From contig NZ_VSRL01000058.1 of assembly GCF_012184385.1 (NCBI RefSeq), positions 1-40,560 of the forward strand: 40,560 bases of DNA, given 5' to 3'. The notes under the pieces were generated by a model. That model saw only the letters and a program-made list of their open reading frames with translations. It searched no databases and was not told the origin of the DNA. Shown here piece by piece: positions 1 through 6,832 of the stretch. Every line of letters starts with the position of its first letter. Position 1 is the first letter of the stretch. Origin of the DNA: Lentzea indica (GTDB lineage Bacteria > Actinomycetota > Actinomycetes > Mycobacteriales > Pseudonocardiaceae). The position numbers and the translations under genes are program-made.

Positions 1-585
1 GGTGCCGCCGACGGTGCCCGCCACGTGCGTGCCGTGACCCTGGCAGTCCTGGCCGTTGCGACCGTCGCCGATCGCGTCGAACCCGACACTGGCCCGGCCC
101 CCGAAGTCCGTGTGCGAGGTGCGGATACCGGTGTCGAGGATGTAGGCGGTGACGTTACTCGCCGTGGTGGCGTAGCTGTACTTGGTGTCCAGCGGCAGCG
201 CGCGCTGGTCCAGCCGGTCCAGGCCCCACGGTGCGGCGGTCTGGGTGTCGGCGAGCTCCACTTCGATGACCGGCTCCACGAAGGCCACCTGCGGGTCGGC
301 CGCCAGCCGGGCGGCCTTCTGCTCGGTCATCTGCACTGAGAACCCGTTCAGCGCGGCACCCCAAATCTGCCGCACCTTGCCGCCGTGCTTCCCGGCCAGT
401 TGCGGCGCGACGGTCGGCAGCGGCTGCGTGACATCGTCGGCGAGCACCACGATGTACTGCTCGGGAACCGGCTTGCCCCCCACCGGGCGGATCGGATCCT
501 GCGCCGAGGCGTCGGCCATCCCCGCGACCCCGCCCAGCCAGGTCATCGTGACAGCCAGCATCGTCGCCACACGCACAGCGAACAT
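1..585 (-). CDS. Subtilisin-like secreted serine protease (S8), N-terminal part
   Basis: This is the first 195 codons of a secreted S8 peptidase; the rest, including the catalytic Ser, lies beyond the window edge. The ATG at 585 follows a GGGGAG ribosome site. A signal peptide (hydrophobic core about residues 5-25) is followed by an I9-type propeptide containing EQYIVVL and AFVEPVIEV. The mature domain then begins, with catalytic Asp151 in ILDTGI and His184 in GHGTHVAGT. The family is made as a zymogen, exported and self-processed, and typically degrades extracellular protein. The layout of signal, inhibitor and protease matches extracellular proteinase-K/aqualysin-like enzymes of actinomycetes. 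No internal damage is visible in the part present. The family call is secure; the substrate is unknown. Confidence 0.93.
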   Translation of the reverse strand, partial: MFAVRVATMLAVTMTWLGGVAGMADASAQDPIRPVGGKPVPEQYIVVLADDVTQPLPTVAPQLAGKHGGKVRQIWGAALNGFSVQMTEQKAARLAADPQVAFVEPVIEVELADTQTAAPWGLDRLDQRALPLDTKYSYATTASNVTAYILDTGIRTSHTDFGGRASVGFDAIGDGRNGQDCQGHGTHVAGTVGGT

Positions 586-1029
586 AGTGAAGCTCCCCTG
601 GTGAGACAGCACCTCCATCGGCACACCGACGCAAGACCCGCTCGGTAGCAGCCACGGGTGCAGGTCGGGTGCAGTTCGGGTGCAGGTTCCTGAACAACTC
701 TCACATCCGTCTACGGGCGGTGATCGGGGCTGCGGTCCGGCTGGGTTGGTGGTGGTCACGAGCCGCAGGTGCCATCAGCGGCGACCGTCTTCAGCGGACA
801 GGACGCGATCCGGTCGTGAGCTCGAGTCGGCTTCTGGCAGTCCACTGTCGTGGGGCCTGGAAATCGAGGAACCCACGGACCGCAAGGCGAGGGAACCGCC
901 CGGATCTCCCGCGTTCTCCGGCACGGCAGATGGATGGTCCACGCTGACGACGATCCGGTGGCGCGCATCGACTGCAAATCAAGTGCGCTAGCACCTGTTT
1001 GCGCAGCCGCTCAAGATCCACTCCTTGAC
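586..1029. other. Intergenic stretch without a supported gene
   Basis: No reading frame here has a convincing start, ribosome site or family signature. The segment lies upstream of the leftward protease gene and must carry its promoter, which I cannot place with confidence. The one notable item is the decamer TCAAGTGCGC at 979-988. It is identical to part of tRNA-Pro (38481-38490) and to the left end of the island (11109-11118). It sits close to where the permease-prefix relic stops resembling its family. Confidence 0.5.
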
Positions 1030-1148
1030 ACCGTGTTGAGCCGCGGAGGTGGTCCTCGAGCTCGTCGGCGTCGGACTGCCGCAGTTCCGGACGGCTCCGC
1101 ACGTAAACACCGCCACTCGGCGAACTGGGCTTCCAGATCTTCCGCCAT
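1030..1148 (-). pseudogene. Relic of a permease prefix-domain protein (frameshifted)
   Basis: Reading left from an ATG at 1148, one frame gives MAEDLEAQFAEWR. The next frame continues YVRSRPELRQSD and ADELEDHLRG. Together these resemble the start of the small prefix domain found in actinobacterial FtsX-like permeases and their regulator-linked partners (LEAQFAEWR, then YVxRR, then DVDELEDHLRD). Four bases stand where three are expected between the WR and YV codons (about 1106-1110), a +1 frameshift. After DHLRG the similarity ends and nothing downstream restores it. It faces the tetR gene across a shared operator, so it was probably once divergently co-regulated. The assignment rests on remembered family sequence. 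Confidence 0.5.
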
Positions 1149-1152
1149 CGAT

Positions 1153-1179
1153 TCAAACACTGTTTGATACAGTGTTTGA
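1153..1179. promoter_or_regulatory. TetR operator (10-bp perfect inverted repeat)
   Basis: TCAAACACTG and CAGTGTTTGA form perfect 10-bp arms around a 7-bp spacer. The dyad ends one base before the GTG start of the TetR gene at 1180 and lies 5 bases from the ATG of the divergent permease-prefix relic. Size and symmetry suit a TetR dimer, so autoregulation is the natural reading. With no room for a leader between operator and start codon, the mRNA may be leaderless. Confidence 0.75.
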
Positions 1180-1803
1180 GTGACCGACGACACCCGTGCC
1201 CGCATCATCGCCGCCGCCGAGCGCCTGTTCGCCACCGGCGGCGAGGAAGCCACCTCCACCAGGGCCATCACCAGAGAGGCCGGGGTCAACGTCGCCGCCG
1301 TGCACTACCACTTCGGTGGCCGGGGCGAACTGCTGAAGACCGTGCTCGACCGGCAGATCGGCCCGCTCAACGAACAGCGCCTGCGGCTGCTGGACCAGGC
1401 GGTCGAGCGGCACGGCGACCCGGTGCCCGTCGAGGCGCTGCTTGCCGCGTTCCTGCGCCCTGACCTCGAACTGATCGACCGGCTCCGCGCTTCGGAGGTG
1501 CAGGTGGCCAGGTTCCTCGGCCGTGCGTACACCCAGCCGAGTCCGGCCGTCGCGCGCTTCATGGACAGCCAGTTCGAACCGATCGCCGGGCGGCTGTTCC
1601 CGTTGCTCGAACGCGCTCTGCCCCACGTTGAACCCGCCGAGCTGCGGATTCGCCTGAACCTCGTCGTCGCCGTCGTCACGACCCTGTTCGCCACCGCTAC
1701 CCCGGCCGGCGAACCGCATCAACTCGGCAGCGACGACGTCGAGACCCAGCTGGCCCGGCTGGTCACCTTCCTGGCTCCGGGCCTCGCCGCACCCTCTCCC
1801 TAG
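1180..1803 (+). CDS. TetR/AcrR-family transcriptional regulator
   Basis: This 207-aa protein has an N-terminal TetR helix-turn-helix: RARIIAAAERLFA, then TSTRAITREAGVNVAAVHYHF (about residues 5-50). A helical ligand-binding domain fills the rest, in the usual size range. It should bind the inverted repeat at 1153-1179, which abuts its own start, and repress itself and perhaps the adjacent hydrolase. The GTG at 1180 is preferred because it preserves the whole DNA-binding domain and has the operator exactly upstream; there is no Shine-Dalgarno, consistent with leaderless translation. The stop codon at 1801-1803 overlaps the ribosome site of the hydrolase, so the two genes are co-transcribed. 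The inducer is unknown; a substrate or product of the hydrolase is a guess. Confidence 0.92.
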   Translation: MTDDTRARIIAAAERLFATGGEEATSTRAITREAGVNVAAVHYHFGGRGELLKTVLDRQIGPLNEQRLRLLDQAVERHGDPVPVEALLAAFLRPDLELIDRLRASEVQVARFLGRAYTQPSPAVARFMDSQFEPIAGRLFPLLERALPHVEPAELRIRLNLVVAVVTTLFATATPAGEPHQLGSDDVETQLARLVTFLAPGLAAPSP

Positions 1804-1812
1804 GAGGCTCAA

Positions 1813-2634
1813 ATGTCCGAAATGGACACACCGGCCGGGCGCATCGCGTTCTCGGACACCGGCCGCGGCCCGACGCTGCTCCTGGTGCACGTCGGCATGT
1901 CGTCGTTCCTGTGGCGGGACCTCCTGCCCGAGCTCACCCCGCACTTCCGCTGCGTCACCCTCGACGCTCCCGGCAACGGCGGCAGTTCCCGCCCCGGTAA
2001 GGCGGGCACGACGCTCACCGCCGCCGCCATTGCGGTCGGTTCCCTCATCGACCAGCTCGACCTGCGCGACATCACGCTCGTCGTGCACGACCTCGGCGGT
2101 CCCGCGGGCATCGCCGCCGCGGCCGACCACACCGACCGGATCGCCGGCATCGCAGCGATCAACGCCTTCGCCTGGAAACCCACCGGGCTCCTCTTCCGCG
2201 GCATGCTCGCCCTGATGGGCAGCGCGGTCATGCGCGAGCTCGACGCGCTCACCGGCTGGCTGCCCGCCGCAGCCTCGACCCGATTCGGCGCCGGACGACA
2301 CTGGAACTCCGCCGTCCGCAAGGAATTCCGCTCCATCTTCGACCGGGAAGCCCGTCGAAGCATTCACCGCTACCTCGCCGACGCACGCCGAGCCGACACC
2401 CTGTTCGACACAGCAGAGCGCGCGCTGCGAGGACCACTCGCCGACCGCCCGCTGATCACCGTGTTCGGTCAGTTCAACGACCCGCTGAAACTCCAAAAGA
2501 GATGGCTGGAGCTGTATCCCACGGCACGCCAGCACGTTGTCCCGCGCGGCAACCACTTCCCGATGTGCGACGCACCCGCTGACGTGGCCACCTGGCTCCG
2601 CGACTGGCACAACCGTTCTGCACCCGGTCGCTGA
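1813..2634 (+). CDS. Alpha/beta-fold hydrolase, haloalkane-dehalogenase-like
   Basis: This 273-aa soluble hydrolase has a nucleophile elbow reading VVHDLGG with Asp93. An Asp nucleophile in VHDxGG is characteristic of the haloalkane dehalogenase/epoxide hydrolase branch rather than Ser esterases. The general base is probably His248 in GNHFPM, and an Asp in GQFNDP is a candidate acid. The oxyanion region LLLVHVGMSSFLW lies near residues 22-34 and a helical cap spans about residues 125-200. A strong AGGAGG site overlaps the stop of the upstream tetR gene, so the pair forms an operon. The Asp nucleophile and TetR linkage suggest turnover of a small inducing molecule, but the substrate cannot be read from sequence. 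Confidence 0.88.
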   Translation: MSEMDTPAGRIAFSDTGRGPTLLLVHVGMSSFLWRDLLPELTPHFRCVTLDAPGNGGSSRPGKAGTTLTAAAIAVGSLIDQLDLRDITLVVHDLGGPAGIAAAADHTDRIAGIAAINAFAWKPTGLLFRGMLALMGSAVMRELDALTGWLPAAASTRFGAGRHWNSAVRKEFRSIFDREARRSIHRYLADARRADTLFDTAERALRGPLADRPLITVFGQFNDPLKLQKRWLELYPTARQHVVPRGNHFPMCDAPADVATWLRDWHNRSAPGR

Positions 2635-3067
2635 CACCCTCCACCGCATGTCCGCAGATTCCCGCCGGGCATGCGATCGAAGGGAACTCACATGGAGCTC
2701 CTGCGTCGAGAACGCTTTCATGCCTTGCCGCCGGAAACATTCCTCTGTGGACGATCGAGCCCATCGACCACTCCGATCCGCCCGGCGGTGAACCCGCTGG
2801 GAGGACCCATTTCCCGGCGAGCGACCTCTGCGCACTCTGTACGTGGAGGGCCGCGAGCTTCCCATGCGCAGCGGCTGCGCTCCCGACCTGTTCCTCTACG
2901 CCGCAGTACTCGAGTGCCCTTCCGCGCGGAAGAGCCGTGGGCGGCCACTGGCACGCCGATTCGGATCGACTTCGTGCCCGGCGGGTACGACACGGTGGCA
3001 CCCGCCGAGGTGTGCACCCATCAGCCGACCGCGACACGCTACGACCACTGGTTCATCCTTCCGAGTA
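2635..3067. other. Intergenic stretch, no gene supported
   Basis: An open frame runs from 2671 straight into merR, but its first 145 codons have no recognisable domain and an unusual Arg/Pro/Ser-rich composition. The MerR-type promoter at 3068-3099 lies inside it, so I regard the upstream part as a chance extension. Short stretches in two frames look protein-like (for example RIDFVPGGYD near 2964-2993) and may be a decayed gene, but I cannot name it. Confidence 0.4.
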
Positions 3068-3099
3068 TTGACCCGGTACCCAGGTACAGGGTTCATGCT
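3068..3099 (+). promoter_or_regulatory. MerR-type promoter/operator
   Basis: TTGACC (3068-3073) and CATGCT (3094-3099) form -35 and -10 elements separated by 20 bp, the over-long spacing typical of MerR-regulated promoters. The spacer holds the dyad ACCCGGTACC-CA-GGTACAGGGT (3071-3092), whose arms match at 9 of 10 positions. Transcription would start about 7 bases after the -10, at or next to the GTG of merR at 3106, so the transcript is probably leaderless. MerR proteins bind such dyads and underwind the spacer upon metal binding. Confidence 0.85.
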
Positions 3100-3105
3100 G
3101 GGGCG

Positions 3106-3507
3106 GTGAGGACGAACGAACTGGCCTCGCGGGCCGCGGTGCACCCGGAGACCCTGCGGTACTACCTGCGCCGGGGTCTGCTGGCTGAACCGGCCAGGAC
3201 GGCCGGCGGCTACCGGTCCTACCCGCCGGAGGCGGTGGCGCGCGTGCGGTTCATCAAACGGGCGCAGGAACTGGGCTTCACGCTCACCGAGATCGACACC
3301 CTGCTGCACCTCGCCGACGGCGGTCCGGACAGCTGCGACCGCGTACGGGCGCTCGCCGCCGACAAGATCGGCGATCTGCGGCAGCGCATCGCCGACCTGC
3401 AAGCGTTGGAGGCGGGGCTGACGAGCCTGGTGGCCACGTGCGACCGGCCCCGCTCCGAGCGCGACTGCCCGATCCTGCACGAGCTCGGTGAGGCGGATCC
3501 GCCATGA
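3106..3507 (+). CDS. merR: MerR-family regulator with mercury-type cysteine triad
   Basis: This 133-aa regulator opens with the MerR winged helix (ASRAAVHPETLRYYLRRGLL; GGYRSYPPE near residues 34-42), followed by a dimerisation helix. Cys77, Cys112 and Cys121 are spaced 35 and 9 residues apart, the same spacing as the Hg(II)-binding Cys82, Cys117 and Cys126 of Tn501 MerR. It should therefore sense Hg(II) or a related thiophilic metal. The GTG at 3106 is chosen over the far upstream start because a canonical MerR promoter/operator ends 6 bases before it and the domain starts immediately. Its stop overlaps the next start as ATGA. Regulation is presumably autogenous through 3071-3092. The metal assignment is by motif, not experiment. 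Confidence 0.9.
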   Translation: MRTNELASRAAVHPETLRYYLRRGLLAEPARTAGGYRSYPPEAVARVRFIKRAQELGFTLTEIDTLLHLADGGPDSCDRVRALAADKIGDLRQRIADLQALEAGLTSLVATCDRPRSERDCPILHELGEADPP

Positions 3508-3983
3508 CGACCCGTGCGATCGGCCCGTGGGGCACCGCGACGCGCGTCGTCATCGGCGTGTGGCTGGCGGGCAGCGTGGTGATCGGTCACGCGGTGAGTG
3601 GCTGGCATCCGGTGGCCTGGTTGCTGGGTCTGGTCGTGTTCCCGGCGGTGGCGCTCGGGTGGCAGTGGTGGCGGGCCCGGCGCAACCCCGCACCGCTGCG
3701 CGCCACCGGAATCGTCGGCCACGTGGTCAACATCAGCGTGTTCTTCGCGTTGTATCTGACCTGGTGGTACGCGCCGCAGATCGACGTCCTGAGCGACGCG
3801 GCCCTGCTGTTCTACGGCGGTTCGATGCTGCTGGCCGCGGCACGTGGCTACGCGGGCTGTGAGGTGCTGGCCGTGTCGAACTGGTTGCTCCACCGTCATG
3901 ACCAGATCGGGTGTGTGCCGTTCTGGCCGATCGACGCCCTCGAAGCACGACACCGCCCCACGGAGGTACGAGATGCGTGTTGA
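3504..3983 (+). CDS. Four-helix membrane protein of the mer-like operon
   Basis: This 159-aa protein has four predicted membrane helices (about residues 14-32, 36-56, 72-90 and 98-125). Conserved-looking cysteines follow in the membrane-proximal C-terminal region: Cys in RGYAGCE, Cys in QIGCVPFWPID and the final residue. The start ATG overlaps the merR stop (ATGA), so translation is coupled. Given the mercury-type MerR upstream, a role in thiophilic metal uptake, sequestration or export is likely, but it is not the MerT, MerC or MerF I know and I cannot name its family. The C-terminal Cys pair could hand metal to the thioredoxin-like protein encoded next, whose start overlaps this gene by 11 nt. 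Confidence 0.8.
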   Translation: MTTRAIGPWGTATRVVIGVWLAGSVVIGHAVSGWHPVAWLLGLVVFPAVALGWQWWRARRNPAPLRATGIVGHVVNISVFFALYLTWWYAPQIDVLSDAALLFYGGSMLLAAARGYAGCEVLAVSNWLLHRHDQIGCVPFWPIDALEARHRPTEVRDAC

Positions 3984-4236
3984 GCTCTTGCTCGCCCCGG
4001 ATTGCCCCAACGCGGCAGCGGCCAAAACCGCGTTGACCGAGGCACTGCACGAACTCGAACTCACCGTGCCCGTCGTCGAGCGTGTCGGGGACTTTCCTTC
4101 GCCCACTGTCCTTGTCGACGGCGTCGACGTGATGAACGATCACGCCGGTGCGCCTGAGATGCGAGCCTGCCGGTTGGATGTACCCACGATCCCGAAGCTT
4201 CTCGCCGCCCTCCGCAGCAGAACCGCCGAGGCGTGA
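3973..4236 (+). CDS. Small thioredoxin-like protein (short alkylmercury-lyase-like)
   Basis: This 87-aa protein begins with a strand and a CPN motif (Cys11 in LLLAPDCPN), followed by a helix, then a conserved FPSPTVLVDGVDV strand-turn and a second Cys in MRACRLDVPT near the C-terminus. This is the pattern of short thioredoxin-fold proteins that databases often label alkylmercury lyase, although it is far shorter than true MerB (about 210 aa) and lacks that enzyme's N-terminal domain. A binding or delivery role for the metal sensed by MerR is more plausible than carbon-mercury cleavage. GGAGG precedes the ATG at 3973, inside the end of the membrane-protein gene. Its stop overlaps the ABC gene start as GTGA. 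Confidence 0.8.
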   Translation: MRVELLLAPDCPNAAAAKTALTEALHELELTVPVVERVGDFPSPTVLVDGVDVMNDHAGAPEMRACRLDVPTIPKLLAALRSRTAEA

Positions 4237-6077
4237 GCGTGATGGTGACCTGCGACGAGGTGCCGAACAAGTCGATCCGCCTGCTGCCCCGCATCACCGC
4301 GGACTCGGTCCGCTTGGTCTGGGCTGCAGCACCACGCCTGCTGATCGTCAGCATCGTGCTGAAGCTGCTCAACGGTGTCGGCCTCGCGGCAACGCTGGTG
4401 TTCGGCCGTGATCTGATCAGCTCAGTCCTCGCCGCTGATGCTGTGAAACCGGGTATCGGCGCCGTTGCCCCGCAGCTCGCGACGGTGGTCGGGATCGTCG
4501 CCGCCATCGGACTGATCACCGCCGCCGGCCGCGAGGTCAGGGAGATCCTCTCGGAAACGACTGCGCGGCACGCGAAGCAGGCGATCATCGACGTGGCGGC
4601 GAAGGTGGAGCTGTCCGCCTACGAGACACCGAACTTCCACGACCGGCTGCTGCGCGCGTCGGCCGCCGAGCACCGGCCGATCCAGATGGTCGACGGCGTG
4701 GTCGGCACCATCGGCTCGATCGCGTCCATCGGCGGCATCGTCGTCGCCCTGCTCACGATCCAGCCGTGGCTCGTACCGTTGTTGTTCCTGGCTGGGCTGC
4801 CGCTGCTGATCGGTGTGGTGAAGGCTGGGCAGGCGATGTTCGGGTTCCACCTGCGCATGACCACCGTCGCCCGCGCCCGTGGTTACCTCTACCGGCTGCT
4901 CACCGCGAAGGACCCGGCCAAGGAGGTCCGCGCGTTCGGGCTGGCCGGTTACCTCACCGCCCGGCACACCGCGCTGTACGACCAGCACATGGCCGAGCTG
5001 CGCAAGACCACGCGGAAACGGTTCCGCATCGCGGTGATCTCCACCATCGGCCTGTCACTTGCACTTGGTGGCGGGCTGGCCGGACTGCTGGCATTGGCGC
5101 TGTCCGGCCGGCTGGCGCTCGCCGAGACCGCGACCGCCGCAGCCGCGCTGCTCATCCTCGGCGAGCGGATCCTGACCACGGTGAACAACATCGGCGACCT
5201 CTACGAAGCCGGGCTGTTCGTCGAGGACTACACGACCTTCCTCGCCACCGCGCCACACCAGCACGGCCACACCGGAACCTGGCCCGCGCCCGCAAAGTTC
5301 GACCGGATCACGGTGGACAACGTCTCCTTCACCTATCCCGCCGCGAACGGCCCGGCGTTGCGCGAGGTGTCACTGGAGATCCAGGCAGGGCAAGTCATCG
5401 CACTCGTCGGTGAGAACGGCTCGGGCAAGACCACGCTGGCCAAGCTCCTGTCGCGGCTCTACCTGCCCGCCGCAGGCACGATCCGGTGGGACGGCACCGA
5501 CACCGCCGACCTCGATCCCGACGAGCTGCACCGGCGCATCGCCGTGATCTTCCAGGACTTCGCACGCTACGACCTGACCGCACGGGAGAACATCGGATTC
5601 GGCGCTGTGGAGCATGTGGACGACCAGTCAGCGGTGCAGGCCGCCGCCCGGCACGCCGGCGCCGACTCCTACCTGTCGGAGTTGCCCAAGGGCTACGAGA
5701 CGATCCTGTCGCCCGAGTACGACGGCGGCCGCGATCTTTCGGTCGGGCAGTGGCAACGGGTCGCGCTCGCGCGGGCGTTCATCCGCGACGCACCCCTGAT
5801 CATCCTCGACGAGCCCACCGCGGCACTGGACCCGCGCGCCGAGCACGACCTGTTCCGCCGCATCCGCTCCCTCTACAAAGGACGGACGGTGCTGCTGATC
5901 TCCCACCGCTACAACACAGTCCGCGACGCCGACCACATCTACGTGCTCGACGAAGGTCAGATCGTCGAGCACGGCGACCACGACGAGCTGATGGCTGCGA
6001 ACGGCGTGTACGCCGAGCTGTTCACTCTGCAAGCCGCCGCCTACACCGGGAGACGCAGTGACGACGCTGCCCGCTGA
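4233..6077 (+). CDS. ABC exporter, fused membrane and ATPase domains
   Basis: This 614-aa half-transporter has a six-helix type-IV exporter membrane domain (about residues 25-335) joined to a nucleotide-binding domain (about 360-600). The ATPase shows Walker A GENGSGKTT with Lys399, a Q-loop near VIFQDFARYD, signature LSVGQWQRVALARAF, Walker B LIILDEPTAALDP and the switch His in ISHRYN. All catalytic elements are intact. It should work as a homodimer in the cytoplasmic membrane, expelling a substrate that cannot be deduced. The GTG at 4233 overlaps the previous stop by GTGA; GTG 4239 and ATG 4242 are alternatives. Its end overlaps the ankyrin reading frame by 20 nt. Linkage to the metal-type MerR is odd, because such exporters more often handle peptides or lipophilic compounds. 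Confidence 0.92.
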   Translation: MSVMVTCDEVPNKSIRLLPRITADSVRLVWAAAPRLLIVSIVLKLLNGVGLAATLVFGRDLISSVLAADAVKPGIGAVAPQLATVVGIVAAIGLITAAGREVREILSETTARHAKQAIIDVAAKVELSAYETPNFHDRLLRASAAEHRPIQMVDGVVGTIGSIASIGGIVVALLTIQPWLVPLLFLAGLPLLIGVVKAGQAMFGFHLRMTTVARARGYLYRLLTAKDPAKEVRAFGLAGYLTARHTALYDQHMAELRKTTRKRFRIAVISTIGLSLALGGGLAGLLALALSGRLALAETATAAAALLILGERILTTVNNIGDLYEAGLFVEDYTTFLATAPHQHGHTGTWPAPAKFDRITVDNVSFTYPAANGPALREVSLEIQAGQVIALVGENGSGKTTLAKLLSRLYLPAAGTIRWDGTDTADLDPDELHRRIAVIFQDFARYDLTARENIGFGAVEHVDDQSAVQAAARHAGADSYLSELPKGYETILSPEYDGGRDLSVGQWQRVALARAFIRDAPLIILDEPTAALDPRAEHDLFRRIRSLYKGRTVLLISHRYNTVRDADHIYVLDEGQIVEHGDHDELMAANGVYAELFTLQAAAYTGRRSDDAAR

Positions 6078-6652
6078 CGATCCACTCGCGACGGCGTTGA
6101 CCACCGCCATCCACACCGGGGACACCGACAGACTCCGGCAACTACTGCACGACCACTCCGACCTCGCCACACGCATCAACGGCCGTTCGCCGCTGCACAT
6201 CGCAACGGACTGGCCGGGCCATTTCCCGAATGTCGCGAACACCATCGCCGTCCTCGTCGACGCGGGCGCCAAGGTGAACGCACGGTCCCAGGGCTCACAC
6301 ACGGAAACACCGCTGCATTGGGCAGCCAGCAGTGACAACGTCGAGGCGCTCGACGCGTTGCTGGACGCCGGAGCCGACAACGACGCTCACCGACGCCGCG
6401 ACGCTCGGCCTCCTCGATCGCGTGAAGACCTACTTCCCCGGTGCCACAAGCGAAGAAGTGAACGTGGCTTTCTGGGACGCCTGCCACGGCGGTCAACGGC
6501 AGTGCGCCGAACACCTCCTCGGCCACGGCGCTGAGCTGAACTGGATACCGCCGTGGGAACCGAAAACACCGCTGGATGCGGCACAACGCAGCGAGGCGAC
6601 CGACCTGGTGCTCTGGCTGCGTGAGCGAGGTGCGAAGTCAGCCGCTCAATGA
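6058..6652 (+). pseudogene. Ankyrin-repeat protein gene broken by deletion and frameshift
   Basis: The first frame (GTG at 6058) encodes ankyrin repeats (GRSPLHIATDWPGHFPN, AGAKVNARS, ETPLHWAASSDNVEALDALL) to about 6380. The family then continues in the +1 frame as LTDAATLGLLDRVKTYF and ends at 6652 with WEPKTPLDAAQRSEATD. As I remember relatives, about 30-40 residues of a further repeat should lie between these blocks, so a deletion probably removed one repeat and shifted the frame. The surviving first frame would end at 6534 with an Arg-rich random tail. Such ankyrin proteins mediate protein contacts, and its 5' end overlaps the ABC gene, so it belonged to that operon. The deletion size is by memory of homologues and needs alignment. 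Confidence 0.75.
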
Positions 6653-6793
6653 CCGGCGTCAGCCCCTGCGCGCGTACATGATCAGACGCAAGTCACTGAC
6701 AGCCGCATCCGACCGTCCGATGTCATCACTTCACGATCGTGAGCCCGCTCGGATCTGCAGCAGGGGTCGACATCGGAACGGTGTTCGGGCCGA

Positions 6794-6828
6794 GTGACGG
6801 GTGCGGGCGGGCCGCCCGCACCCGTCAC
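6794..6828. terminator. Bidirectional terminator hairpin
   Basis: A perfect inverted repeat of 17 bp per arm (outer GTGACGGGTGCGGGC) closes around a single central base, so about 15 bp can pair with a small loop. There is no T-run, as is common in actinomycetes. It lies between the mer-like operon (plus strand) and the propeller gene (minus strand) and can terminate both convergent transcripts. Confidence 0.85.
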
Positions 6829-6832
6829 GCTG

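Noticed and set aside
1153-2865. Minus-strand open frame of 570 codons opposite tetR and the hydrolase
   Set aside because: Shadow of two clearly real plus-strand genes; Glu/Gly/Arg-rich low-information sequence.
2671-3105. N-terminal extension of merR by 145 codons
   Set aside because: The canonical MerR promoter/operator lies inside it and the family domain begins at GTG 3106.
3973-4236. True organomercurial lyase (MerB)
   Set aside because: Only 87 residues with one CPN motif; lacks the MerB N-terminal domain and its catalytic Cys-Asp-Cys set.
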